Shown here in pieces: positions 8,411-17,145 of a DNA stretch of 54,968 nt. Source of the DNA: MGBC114844 sp910585855 (GTDB lineage: Bacteria > Bacillota > Clostridia > Lachnospirales > Lachnospiraceae); assembly GCA_965646165.1 (NCBI GenBank), contig CBFFYP010000021.1:1-54968 (forward strand), written 5' to 3'. The notes below the pieces were generated by a model. That model searched no databases and was not told where the DNA came from. It was given only the letters and a program-made list of their open reading frames with translations. Numbering within the stretch: position 1 is the first letter of the stretch; each line of letters starts with the position of its first letter. Both the position numbers and the translations under genes were made by a program.

Positions 8411-10285
8411 CTAACCATTGATAATATTCATAAGCTGTTCTGTTATATCAGCCATATTTACAGAAATCTGCTTACTATTTTGTGAAATCTCTACATTGGT
8501 ATGAACGACATCTGATATCTTCGTAATTTCTGAAACAGCTCCTTCTACCTCTTTTGCATTTCCACGCACCATCTCCGCAATTTCTTCCACTCCGGCATTT
8601 GCTTTTTCTATATCATTTACTACATGCCGATAGGCTTCCACCGTGCGCTCAGTAATTGTCTTTCCCCCATCAATCGCTCGAATTACATTTGTAATCAGCT
8701 CATTTGTTTCCTTGGCTGCCTGTGCGCTTCTTGCTGCCAAATCTCCTACTTCTGTCGCTACCACTGCAAATCCTCTTCCCATCTCTCCTGCTCTCGCTGC
8801 TTCAATAGAAGCATTGAGTGCCAGCAGATTCGTCTGACCTGCAATCGAATTAATATCATCAATAATCTTTTCAATCTCTCTGGAAATATTGCTGATACTT
8901 TGTATAGAGTTATTGAGTTCCTGCATCTGCTGCTGCATCTGTAAAATAGTACTTACCGCCGTCTTTGTTGTATCTGTCACTTTTACAGAAGCATCTGCAC
9001 TGCCCTTTAAATCCTTGACCAGTTCTCCCATCACCTGTTCTAATCCGTCTACTGCCCTTTTCTGTTCCTCTGTTCCATTATAAATAGCATCTGCACTGGA
9101 TAATGTTTCTTTTGTTACACTGTCTAAATCGGAACTGGCAGATCGCACATTTTGAATCAACAACAGCGTTTTTTCCATATCTTCCTTTTGCTGCAACATA
9201 AGCTGCTCATTTTTCTGCAGACTCTGCTGGATACCGTCTACCATTTTATTGATATTATCGGAAAGTTCAACAAACTCTGGGTTTCCTTCTTCTTTTACAA
9301 CAATATGAAAATCACCTTCTGCAATCTGTTTCATCGCACTGCCAATCCGATTGATTCCATTTACAATTCTATCCTCCACCGTCCTATTAATCATCAGCAG
9401 CAATACCAAAAAGATTAAAAACATGCTGACCGAAACAACAAGCGTCTGATTTGTTCTTGTCTGATAATATTCCTTTGCCGGTAAAAAAGTTCCTATCAGC
9501 ATATCCTGATATTCTTCTGACACATAATATCCCTTTACTCCGTCGACCGTTACTTTCCCTTTCCCGGGATTTACTGAAAAACCAGCATCTTTTGCCAAAG
9601 TTCCAATCAACTGATGATCTGGATGTGCCAAAATTGTTCCGCTCTCTTTGTCAATCGCATAAATATAACCATTATCGCCAAAATCAATTGCGTTTAATAC
9701 CACATCGATTTGCATATTGGCAATCGCTTCTTCTAAAATCTCAGGACGAATTCCGACTTGTACCAGTCCTTTTGCATCCTTTCTGGCTACCCCAACATAC
9801 TGTATAATCGTTTTCTCAAATGAATTTTGCTGCGGCTCTTGTACAATCTCAATCGTCGGATCATCTACAATTACCATAAACGCCGATGACTGCTCTCCGC
9901 TTTTCATATCAAATCCAACATACTTTTCCAAACTGCTGTAGACAATAATACCATTTTCATCAATTACATGCAGTTCGTTTACCATCAGCCTTTCACAAAG
10001 TTCCTGCAGTTTGTCTATATCCTCTAAAACGGTTTGATCCAAAGCTAAAATATCTGCAAATGCACGTGTCTTTACCAGATTATTTTCACTAAGATTGTTT
10101 GTCATCTTCAATACTTCTGCTTCATTGCTTACCAGCCTTGTCTTTACCATTTCCAGTTTTTCTTCACTAGATAAAGTATTTTCTCTCTGTCCGCTAAGCG
10201 TTTGAAAAACGAAAATAAAAGTTATCGTGACCAGCAACGCAAAAATCATATAAATGAATAACCTCTTTGTAAACATTTTTTTCAT
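8411..10285 (-). CDS. Methyl-accepting chemotaxis protein with Cache-type sensor
   Basis: A 624-residue transmembrane chemoreceptor. Membrane segment 1 is at about residues 9-30 and segment 2 at about 281-300. The 250-residue outer region has the dCache-like signatures DFGDNGYIYAID and TILAHPDHQLIG. A HAMP domain follows (about 301-355). The cytoplasmic coiled coil contains the conserved hairpin tip DINSIAGQTNLLALNASIEA, which binds CheW/CheA. A GGAGG site precedes the ATG. Ligand is unknown. A cheW gene is in this window at 29119, but no other che genes. Confidence 0.95.
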   Translation of the reverse strand: MKKMFTKRLFIYMIFALLVTITFIFVFQTLSGQRENTLSSEEKLEMVKTRLVSNEAEVLKMTNNLSENNLVKTRAFADILALDQTVLEDIDKLQELCERLMVNELHVIDENGIIVYSSLEKYVGFDMKSGEQSSAFMVIVDDPTIEIVQEPQQNSFEKTIIQYVGVARKDAKGLVQVGIRPEILEEAIANMQIDVVLNAIDFGDNGYIYAIDKESGTILAHPDHQLIGTLAKDAGFSVNPGKGKVTVDGVKGYYVSEEYQDMLIGTFLPAKEYYQTRTNQTLVVSVSMFLIFLVLLLMINRTVEDRIVNGINRIGSAMKQIAEGDFHIVVKEEGNPEFVELSDNINKMVDGIQQSLQKNEQLMLQQKEDMEKTLLLIQNVRSASSDLDSVTKETLSSADAIYNGTEEQKRAVDGLEQVMGELVKDLKGSADASVKVTDTTKTAVSTILQMQQQMQELNNSIQSISNISREIEKIIDDINSIAGQTNLLALNASIEAARAGEMGRGFAVVATEVGDLAARSAQAAKETNELITNVIRAIDGGKTITERTVEAYRHVVNDIEKANAGVEEIAEMVRGNAKEVEGAVSEITKISDVVHTNVEISQNSKQISVNMADITEQLMNIING

Positions 10286-10425
10286 AAGTTATAACCTCCA
10301 TTTCTATACTGATTCGTTTTATTTTTCATATTTCAAAATAAATTTACCTTTTTTCTATTTTGCATACTTTTTTATATAATCTTTATTTTATTACAATATT
10401 AACCAAAACAGAGGTTTACTTAAAA

Positions 10426-12582
10426 CTATTTCTTCTCTTGATCAATACGCATAGTAAGCTGTATCCTTTTCTTTGCCAAATCCACCGATATAACCTGAAC
10501 ATCCACAATATCTCCAACGCTCACCACTTCAAGCGGATGTTTAATAAATCGATCGGTAATTTGAGAAATATGTACCAATCCGTCCTGATGTACACCAATA
10601 TCTACAAATGCTCCAAAATCAATTACATTTCGAACTGTTCCTTTTAAAATCATTCCCGGCTGCAGATCTTTCATTTCCAATACATCTGTCCGAAGAATTG
10701 GCTTTGGCATCTCATCTCTTGGATCTCGTGCCGGCTTCTCTAACTCTTTTATCAAATCTTCTAATGTAATCTCTCCTACTTCTAACTCGGCAGAAAGTTT
10801 TTGTATATCTGCTATTTTTTTTCGAATCCCTTTTAATCCTCCTTTTCTTAAATCTTCTTTTGAATATCCTAACTGCTCCATTAATTTTTCTGCCGTCTGA
10901 TAACTTTCTGGATGAACGCTCGTTGCATCAAAAGGATTTTCTCCATCTGGAATCCTTAAAAATCCTGCACATTGTTCATATGCTTTTGGTCCAAGTTTTT
11001 TTACCTTTAAAAGCTGTGAACGCTTTGTAAACTTTCCCTGTTCCTCCCGATAGGCTACAATATTCTTTGCAATCGTCTTAGAAATACCAGATACATACTC
11101 TAAAAGCGAAGCAGAAGCTGTATTTAAATCTACCCCTACATGATTAACACAGTCCTCTACTACAGCATTTAATGCCTCTCCTAATTTCTTTTGATTCATA
11201 TCATGCTGATATTGTCCTACTCCAATCGACTTTGGATCAATCTTTACCAGTTCGGCAAGCGGATCTTGCAAACGCCGTGCAATCGAAGCAGCGCTTCTCT
11301 GCCCTACATCAAAATTCGGAAATTCTTCCGTTGCCAGTTTACTTGCAGAGTAGACAGAAGCTCCGGCTTCATTTACAATCACATACTGCATTGGCTTTTT
11401 TAATTCCTTTAATAACTCTACAATTACCATTTCAGATTCTCTCGATGCAGTTCCGTTTCCCACTGAAATCAACGTAATTTGGTACTTCTCTATTAATTTT
11501 TTCAGAACCTCTTTTGCTTCTTTTGTCTTACTTTGAGGAGCTGTGGGATAAATAACAGTAGTATCTAATACCTTTCCTGTCGGATCTACCACCGCCAGCT
11601 TACATCCGGTACGAAATGCTGGATCCCATCCAAGCACAACCTGATTAACAATCGGTGGCTGCATCAAAAGTTGCGTTAAATTCTTTCCAAATACCTTGAT
11701 TGCACTGTCTTCTGCTTTTTCTGTCAAATCATTTCGAATCTCCCGCTCAATCGCAGGCTGAATCAAGCGATAATAACTATCCTCGGCAGCAGCTTCTAAT
11801 ACAGGCGCTGTATATGTATTTTCCTCTTTTACAATCTGTTTTCTTAAATACTGCAAAATTCGCTCTTCCGGTGCTTCTATCTTTACAGTCAAATATTTTT
11901 CACTTTCACCTCGGTTTAAAGCCAGTACCCGATGTCCTGCCAATTTCCTTACTGGTTCTTCAAACTGATAGTACATCTCATAAACAGACTCTGCCTTTTC
12001 GTCCTTTGCCGCAGAAATTACTTTTCCCTCTTCCATTGTTACCTTTCGAATATAAGTCCGATAATCTGCTTGATCGGAAATACTCTCTGCAAGAATATCC
12101 TTTGCTCCGGCAATCGCTTCCTCTACTGTCTGTACTTCCTTTTCTTCTGACAGATATGCCTTTGCATACTCCTCTAACGGTTGATCTGCTGTCTGAAGCA
12201 AAATCAAATTGGCAAGCGGTTCTAATCCTTTCTCTTTGGCAACCGTAGCACGTGTCCTGCGCTTTGGACGATAAGGACGATATAAATCTTCCAGTGCAAC
12301 CTGTGTCATAACTCCTTCAATCTGCTGCCTAAGTTCTTCTGTCAGTTTCCCCTGCTCCTCAATCGTTGCAAGTACCTGCTGCTTTTTTTCCTCTAAATTT
12401 CTAAGATAAGTCAATCGCTCCCCAAGTGTACGAAGCTGTTCGTCATTTAAAGAACCGGTTGCCTCTTTCCGATATCTGGCAATAAACGGAATCGTATTTC
12501 CTTCATCAATCAGCCGAATTGCCGCTTCCACTTGATTTTCTTTTACTCCTAATTCCTGTGTTATTACTTTAAAAATATCCAT
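10426..12582 (-). CDS. tex: Tex family transcription accessory protein
   Basis: Tex is a cytoplasmic nucleic-acid-binding protein that contacts RNA polymerase and is linked to transcription processivity and stress tolerance. In 718 residues it has the helical N-terminal Tex domain, a YqgF/RNase H-like domain (VLGWDPAFRTGCKLAVVD), tandem helix-hairpin-helix motifs (VGVDLNTASASLLEYVSGI) and a C-terminal S1 domain from about residue 645 (GMILKGTVRNVIDFGAFVDI). Length and order are standard. It has its own promoter with an inverted repeat near the start site. Confidence 0.96.
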   Translation of the reverse strand: MDIFKVITQELGVKENQVEAAIRLIDEGNTIPFIARYRKEATGSLNDEQLRTLGERLTYLRNLEEKKQQVLATIEEQGKLTEELRQQIEGVMTQVALEDLYRPYRPKRRTRATVAKEKGLEPLANLILLQTADQPLEEYAKAYLSEEKEVQTVEEAIAGAKDILAESISDQADYRTYIRKVTMEEGKVISAAKDEKAESVYEMYYQFEEPVRKLAGHRVLALNRGESEKYLTVKIEAPEERILQYLRKQIVKEENTYTAPVLEAAAEDSYYRLIQPAIEREIRNDLTEKAEDSAIKVFGKNLTQLLMQPPIVNQVVLGWDPAFRTGCKLAVVDPTGKVLDTTVIYPTAPQSKTKEAKEVLKKLIEKYQITLISVGNGTASRESEMVIVELLKELKKPMQYVIVNEAGASVYSASKLATEEFPNFDVGQRSAASIARRLQDPLAELVKIDPKSIGVGQYQHDMNQKKLGEALNAVVEDCVNHVGVDLNTASASLLEYVSGISKTIAKNIVAYREEQGKFTKRSQLLKVKKLGPKAYEQCAGFLRIPDGENPFDATSVHPESYQTAEKLMEQLGYSKEDLRKGGLKGIRKKIADIQKLSAELEVGEITLEDLIKELEKPARDPRDEMPKPILRTDVLEMKDLQPGMILKGTVRNVIDFGAFVDIGVHQDGLVHISQITDRFIKHPLEVVSVGDIVDVQVISVDLAKKRIQLTMRIDQEKK

Positions 12583-12686
12583 ACTTTAAATATTCCTCAC
12601 TTTTCTTAGACTATTCCGTATAGCCTGCTTTTTTACATACTCTAAAATCATAACACATATTTCTATAAAAAACCACTCAAATTAGT

Positions 12687-12716
12687 AACAGTTCAGATAA
12701 CCCCGAACTGTTATTC
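12687..12716 (-). promoter_or_regulatory. Inverted repeat at the tex transcription start
   Basis: TAACAGTTC and GAACTGTTA form a perfect 9 bp dyad with a 9 bp gap. It lies at about +1 to +30 relative to the tex promoter. It could be an operator or a 5' UTR hairpin. No U tract follows, so it is not an intrinsic terminator. Confidence 0.5.
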
Positions 12717-12718
12717 AA

Positions 12719-12747
12719 ATTATACACAAATTTTCCCACTCTATCAA
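12719..12747 (-). promoter_or_regulatory. SigmaA-type promoter of tex
   Basis: TTGATA (12747-12742) and TATAAT (12724-12719) on the minus strand, 17 bp apart. It lies about 140 bp upstream of the tex start codon. Confidence 0.8.
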
Positions 12748-12776
12748 GTATTCATTGTACTCTTCAATAAGTCTTT

Positions 12777-13504
12777 TGGGGGACGCTAGATTCGAAAACG
12801 GTGGACTGCCTGCTGTTCCGGTTTCCAAAAAGTAAGAAGTTCTAAGACTTCTGCATTTTTATGCATCCAACCGGACAGACCGGAGCGCAATTCGCCTGCA
12901 TAGCAGCCAAAACAAAACGGGCGTTCCAAATGATACTGCCTGCCACAAAACAATCGCTTTTCTATACGATGCAGGCTAAACACGCTCCTTTTTTTTCACA
13001 CCCTGCATGGAAGCAGGATGTGAAAAAAATCTCAGATTGTGGAGCAGAAGTCAAGAACTTCTAACTTTTCTCCAAAGTCACTGCAGGCAGTCCACCGTTT
13101 TCGAATCTGGCTGTTTCTTGACCCCGGAACAAAAAAAATCATTCCTACTGCATTTCACGAACAGCGAGAGGCGGTTTGCTCCTTTTCTTTGTCTGCGACT
13201 TCGGAGAACGGTTAGAACGTCTGACTTCTGTGGAAGCACCTAGGATTTTTTGCACATCCTGCTTCCATGCAGGTTGTGCAAAAAAAGGGGCGTGTTTAGC
13301 TCGTATTGTTTAAAAAAGAATCTGTGTTGTGGATAGGAAAATTCTTCCTTACACCAATTACGTTTTGGTTGGGAATACGAGCGAATTGCGCCCCGGTTCG
13401 GACGGTTGGATGTACTTTGATACAGAAGTCTTAGACGTTCTTACCGTTTGAAGAGCGGAGCAAGCAAAGAAAAGGAGCAAACCGCCTCTGGCGTCCGGTG
13501 AAAG
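12777..13504 (+). repeat. Family A composite, complete (A1, linker, A2)
   Basis: A1 is 12777-13112: GGGGGACGCTAGATTCG at the outer end, with arms AACGGTGGACTGCCTGC and GCAGGCAGTCCACCGTT. The linker starts CTGTTTCTTGACCCC, and A2 is about 13165-13504. In A2 the inner core stem reads GCTCGTATT (about 13299) with GAATACGAGC (about 13373), where other copies have GCCC/GGGC, so the pairing is compensated. The A2 outer arms TCCTTTTCTTTG and CAAAGAAAAGGA are also changed on both sides. Open frames inside are by-products of the palindrome and are not called as genes. Confidence 0.92.
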
Positions 13505-13532
13505 CACCCCCATCCAAAAGCCTAATTAAAGA

Positions 13533-13561
13533 TTGTACTTTCTGTCAATTCATGTTATACT
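13533..13561 (+). promoter_or_regulatory. SigmaA-type promoter of the small membrane protein gene
   Basis: TTGTAC (13533-13538) and TATACT (13556-13561) are separated by 17 bp, 71 bp before the ATG at 13632. The promoter starts about 29 bp after the family A composite ends. Confidence 0.7.
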
Positions 13562-13631
13562 ATGTTTCGTTATTTAATTTTATTTTACAGGAAAACCTGC
13601 ACTATAACATACCATAAAAGGAGATTAATCT

Positions 13632-14036
13632 ATGGACGAAAACAGTAATTTTAATCAAGACAATTACAATCAAAGCAGCTATAACTATAATCCTTATCAA
13701 AACAGCCAGCCAAAAAAATCCAACGGATTTGCCAAAGCATCCTTTATCCTTGGCATTTTATCCATTATAACAGGTATTTTCTTTTTAATACCAATCCCAT
13801 TTATTACTGCCCTTTTAAGCATTATCTTTGGTTTTGTTTCCAAACAGCCGGGGCAGCGTATGGAAGGAAAAGCAATCGTTGGCATTTCATTAAGCATTGT
13901 AATCCTAATTACAATTATTGTACTTATTGTAGTTGTCTATCAATTTCTTAATACTATGGCTGGCGTAGAATTTGTAAATCAATTTATGGCAGAATACAAA
14001 GAAGCCCTAAAAGTCTATATGGAATTTTATAACTAA
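13632..14036 (+). CDS. Small DUF4190-like membrane protein
   Basis: The only supported plus-strand protein gene. The 134-residue product has an Asn/Tyr/Gln-rich N-terminus of about 33 residues, then two hydrophobic stretches: SFILGILSIITGIFFLIPIP with a second half to about residue 75, and ISLSIVILITIIVLIVVVYQ. The arrangement, with GFVSKQPGQRMEGKAIVGI between, is typical of DUF4190 proteins. AAAAGGAGA precedes the ATG. It stands alone between tex and hom, with its own promoter and a hairpin downstream. Function is unknown. Confidence 0.85.
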   Translation: MDENSNFNQDNYNQSSYNYNPYQNSQPKKSNGFAKASFILGILSIITGIFFLIPIPFITALLSIIFGFVSKQPGQRMEGKAIVGISLSIVILITIIVLIVVVYQFLNTMAGVEFVNQFMAEYKEALKVYMEFYN

Positions 14037-14072
14037 TTCTAAATTTCTATAAATATTTCCATAATACCAGAA

Positions 14073-14170
14073 CCAAAGCAGAGATCTATTTTGAGTCTGT
14101 TTCTGTTTCGCATCTCCTCAAAATATCAGTGCGAACAGAAAAAATTAACTCTCTATAGACCTCTGCTTTT
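14073..14170 (+). terminator. Nested hairpin between convergent genes
   Basis: AGCAGAGATCTAT (about 14079) pairs imperfectly with ATAGACCTCTGCT (about 14154-14167), and an inner stem TCTGTTTCGCA pairs with TGCGAACAGA. On the plus strand TTTTT follows, which fits a terminator for the gene ending at 14036. It also overlaps the 3' end of hom on the other strand. Confidence 0.5.
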
Positions 14171-15390
14171 TATTGCTGATCAATCCGAATCCGGTTTAAA
14201 ATTCCGTCTATCTGTCCTGCTTTTTCAGCAAATTCTGCCTCAGACAATACCCTTGTTACAAATCCAAACTCTCCTGCAATTTCCTCTATCTCTACAGTCT
14301 GTACTGTCCCAAATACTCGTTCTATCTCTGCAATCCGCTTTTTTGGACTTCCCTCTATCCGTACAAAAAATCGCTTTTTTGAATCCTGAATATCTGCCAA
14401 TTCCAATTTTTTGCTGCTCCAAGTCGTTAAAATATTTGTTCCAATATGTTTAACTTCATCCACTACATCTGAAACAACTGCACTGGCAGTAGGAAGTTTT
14501 CCAGCACCGCTTCCATAAAACATCACATTCCCCAATACATTTCCTTTTACAAAAATCCCGTTATAAACCCCGTTTACACTATAAAGCGGATTCTCTTCTG
14601 TAATCATCATCGGTGCAACCATAATATAAATCTTCCCGTCTACCTTTTTGCTGCTCCCAAACAACTTAATACTATACCCTAACCGATCCGCAAATTTAAT
14701 ATCCTTTGCTGTAATCTTAGTAATTCCCTCTGTATAAATATCCTCATAATCTACCTGACTGCCAAAAGCCAAAGAAGACAGAATTGCAATTTTTCTGCAG
14801 GCATCATATCCCTCAATATCAGCCGCCGGATTACGTTCCGCATAGCCAAGTGCCTGTGCCTCCTTTAGCACCTCATCAAAATCCAAACCATCCACCCGCA
14901 TCTTTGTCAAAATATAATTTGTAGTTCCATTTAAAATACCAACAATTTCACAGATTTCATCTGCCGTCAAAGACTGATTAAGAGGACGAATAATCGGGAT
15001 TCCTCCGCCTACACTGGCTTCAAACAAAAAGTTTAAATTCTTTTCTTTTGCCAGTGCAATCAATTCCGATCCATGTTTTGCCACCAATTCTTTATTGGAT
15101 GTTACTACACTTTTTCCATGTTCCAAAGCACTTTTTACAAAAGTATAAGCTGGTTCTACTCCGCCCATCACTTCCACAACAATTCGAATCTCTTCATCCT
15201 TTAGAATCACTTGAAAATCATGTACAATTTTCTCCTGAATCGGATCACCCGGAAAATCCCGCAAATCCAATACATATTTAATCTGAATCTCCTGTCTTGC
15301 CTTTTTCGCAATACTTTCATAATTTGTATTAATCACCTCTACTACACCAGATCCAACTGTACCATAACCTAATACTGCTATTTTTATCAT
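14170..15390 (-). CDS. hom: Homoserine dehydrogenase
   Basis: Reduces aspartate semialdehyde to homoserine for threonine and methionine synthesis. The 406-residue protein starts MIKIAVLGYGTVGSGVVEVI (Rossmann motif). It has VVTSNKELVAKHG, GGGIPIIRPL and the substrate region LNGTTNYILTKM, with AQALGYAERNPAADIEGYDA. A C-terminal ACT domain (about 330-400, RFFVRIEGSPKKRIAEIERVF) indicates possible threonine feedback. I chose the ATG at 15390 because the Rossmann fold starts there; a TTG 21 codons upstream is less convincing. It is 70 bp downstream of the ACT-domain gene, so probably in the same operon. Confidence 0.96.
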   Translation of the reverse strand: MIKIAVLGYGTVGSGVVEVINTNYESIAKKARQEIQIKYVLDLRDFPGDPIQEKIVHDFQVILKDEEIRIVVEVMGGVEPAYTFVKSALEHGKSVVTSNKELVAKHGSELIALAKEKNLNFLFEASVGGGIPIIRPLNQSLTADEICEIVGILNGTTNYILTKMRVDGLDFDEVLKEAQALGYAERNPAADIEGYDACRKIAILSSLAFGSQVDYEDIYTEGITKITAKDIKFADRLGYSIKLFGSSKKVDGKIYIMVAPMMITEENPLYSVNGVYNGIFVKGNVLGNVMFYGSGAGKLPTASAVVSDVVDEVKHIGTNILTTWSSKKLELADIQDSKKRFFVRIEGSPKKRIAEIERVFGTVQTVEIEEIAGEFGFVTRVLSEAEFAEKAGQIDGILNRIRIDQQ

Positions 15391-15460
15391 TCTTCCTACC
15401 CTGTTCCCTTTCCGTTTTTCCTGTTCTTTATTAAAAAATTTCTCCACCGCCAAAAATTCT

Positions 15461-15898
15461 CTACTCTCTAGACAAAATCTTTAAATAATGCACACCCTGA
15501 AGTCCTTCAATTTTCTCAATCATCTCTGAAGAATCCCCAGTCGAAATCAAAATCTCCACACTTAATGTCAAAGAAGCAATCCCGTTAATTGGTATGGTCT
15601 GATGAATCGTTAAAATATTGGCATGATACTCTGCAATCGTACCAAGCACGGTAGATAAAATCCCCGGTTCATCTTCCATCTGTAAAACAAATGTAATCGT
15701 TTTTCCTCTCGCATTATCATGAAAAGGAAAAATATCATCCTTATACTTATAAAAAGAACTGCGGCTAATATCCACTGCATCCGTTGCTTCCTGAACCGTC
15801 ATTACCTTTTCGGACTCCAACAGGCGTTTTGCCTCTACTACTTTCAAAAGAACTTCTGGAACTGCTTTCTGTTTCACTACAAAATACTTATCTGACAT
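15461..15898 (-). CDS. ACT domain protein (PheB/UPF0735 type)
   Basis: The 145-residue protein has an N-terminal helix-turn-helix-like segment (TVQEATDAVDISRSSFYKYKD, residues about 36-56, quoted in part: ATDAVDISRSSFYKYKD) and a C-terminal ACT domain (FVLQMEDEPGILSTVLGTI). This matches the UPF0735/PheB group, often encoded beside hom in Firmicutes. ACT domains bind amino acids, so a regulatory role in the homoserine pathway is plausible but unproven. It has its own upstream promoter. Confidence 0.88.
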   Translation of the reverse strand: MSDKYFVVKQKAVPEVLLKVVEAKRLLESEKVMTVQEATDAVDISRSSFYKYKDDIFPFHDNARGKTITFVLQMEDEPGILSTVLGTIAEYHANILTIHQTIPINGIASLTLSVEILISTGDSSEMIEKIEGLQGVHYLKILSRE

Positions 15899-16030
15899 GA
15901 TCCCGTTTCTCCTTTTTCTGATCCCGTTTTATCTTTTATTGCCATCTAAGTTCTCTCTTTCATTAATTATTAAAGAAAAGATATACCTTTTTGTGTACGT
16001 GATACAAATACATATGTTTTTATTAGAGAG

Positions 16031-16059
16031 ATAGTAACATACTTATATCCACAATGCAA
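16031..16059 (-). promoter_or_regulatory. SigmaA-type promoter of the ACT-hom operon
   Basis: TTGCAT (16059-16054) and TACTAT (16036-16031) on the minus strand with 17 bp between them, about 133 bp before the start codon of the ACT-domain gene. Confidence 0.7.
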
Positions 16060-16445
16060 CTACTTTTTATTAAAAGAGCTTAATGCATCAATAAAAGTAT
16101 CAGATATTTTGTTATTATACCTAGAAGTTCCTTTTTACGCAAGAATAAATCGCTGAATTTATTCTATTTATTTTATTTACCAAAGAATTTTTTGTACTTT
16201 TTAGAATGATAAAGGTGCTTTCAAGGGGGGACGCCGTCTTTCTGAAAACCGATTTGTTTATTATTCGATTTTTATAAAAACTTGTCCATCAAATCTCTCC
16301 CAACTTTCTGTATAAGTTATATAATTTCAGCTATATATAAAAATTTTTCGTAAATACCTTTTGTAAAACGTAAAACCCACACTAAACTGCTACAATAAAA
16401 ATTGGTTAAAGAATAGCATCAACCCAAAAATATATTCCTTTACCC
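16060..16445. other. Gene-free AT-rich stretch
   Basis: No coding potential was seen. GGGGGGACGCCG at about 16225-16236 matches the GGACGC end of the repeat families without a recognisable body behind it, so it may be a decayed remnant. Confidence 0.5.
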
Positions 16446-16446
16446 T

Positions 16447-16480
16447 GTGAGAGTTGTCGAGATCAACTCTCATTTTTTAT
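16447..16480 (+). terminator. Plus-strand intrinsic terminator
   Basis: GAGAGTTG (16449-16456) and CAACTCTC (16464-16471) form a perfect 8 bp stem with a 7-nt loop, followed by ATTTTTT. No plus-strand gene ends nearby, so it may end a short RNA. A TACAAT box at about 16391-16396 could be its promoter, but no good -35 was found. Confidence 0.65.
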
Positions 16481-16558
16481 ATCTCAAAATTTTTGTACTT
16501 ATAAATTTTGGAGTTCTCATAATTAACAGGTTTGATATAGAAAAATGGATAAAATTTT

Positions 16559-16602
16559 CAAAAAAAGGACTGCACACTAATGCTTAGTGCGACAGCCCCA
16601 TA
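16559..16602 (-). terminator. Intrinsic terminator downstream of the 382-residue membrane protein
   Basis: On the minus strand, GGGGCTGTCGCACTAA pairs with TTAGTGTGCAGTCC, followed by TTTTTTT. It follows the family A unit at 16715-17045, so that unit lies inside the 3' UTR of the 17146-18294 gene. Confidence 0.8.
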
Positions 16603-16714
16603 TCTCGATATATACTAATTTTTTTGGAATAAAAATTTCTTAAATACAACAAAAAAGATACAAAACAGGTTCTTAAAAAAATTTAAATGCTTTTTTGTTC
16701 TGGATTCAAAAAAC

Positions 16715-17045
16715 AGCCAGATGCGAAACCCCTAGGCAGACTGCAGTGACTTTGGAAAAAAGTTAGAAGTTCTTGACTTCTGCTTCCAAATTTAAGATTT
16801 TTTGCATATCCTGCTTCCATGCAGGGTATGCAAAAAAAGGGGCGTGTTTAGCCCGTATGAAAGAAAAACCATTTTGCTGCGGTAGATTACACCCTTTGGT
16901 ACTCAGTAAAGTTTTGACTGCCATAAGGGCGAATTGCGCCCCGGTCTGTCTGGTTGGATGCGCTAGGATGCAGAAGTCTTAGAACTTCTTACTTTTTGGA
17001 AACCGGAACAGCAGTCTGCCTAGGGGTTTCGTATCTGGCGTCCTC
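16715..17045 (-). repeat. Family A element, single A1 unit with divergent arms
   Basis: Runs from ACAGCCAGATGCG to GTATCTGGCGTCC. The outer arms CGAAACCCCTAGGCAGACTGC and its complement (near 17011-17031) replace the usual CGAAAACGGTGGGCAGCCTGC on both sides, so a changed stem is still fully paired. The core GGGGCGTGTTTAGCCC (16840-16855) and GGGCGAATTGCGCCCC (16927-16942) is unchanged. Part of the linker (TTTTTTGTTCTGGATTC) precedes it. Confidence 0.9.
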
Positions 17046-17145
17046 TAGCATCTAACCATCCGGCGTCCTCCATCAACCCCTTTCTTATAACACAACAATC
17101 TTAGCAAACCGCCATCCTTCCCGCCTAAATTTACCTCAATCGTAT

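Noticed and set aside
13113..13164. Family A linker as a small gene or promoter
   Set aside because: It is conserved between composites, but I found no reading frame preserved across copies and no -35/-10 pair present in all of them.
12777..13504. Family A as a group II intron or an IS with its own transposase
   Set aside because: No reverse transcriptase, transposase or nuclease frame is present in any copy, and no domain V-like hairpin with the expected catalytic triad was found.
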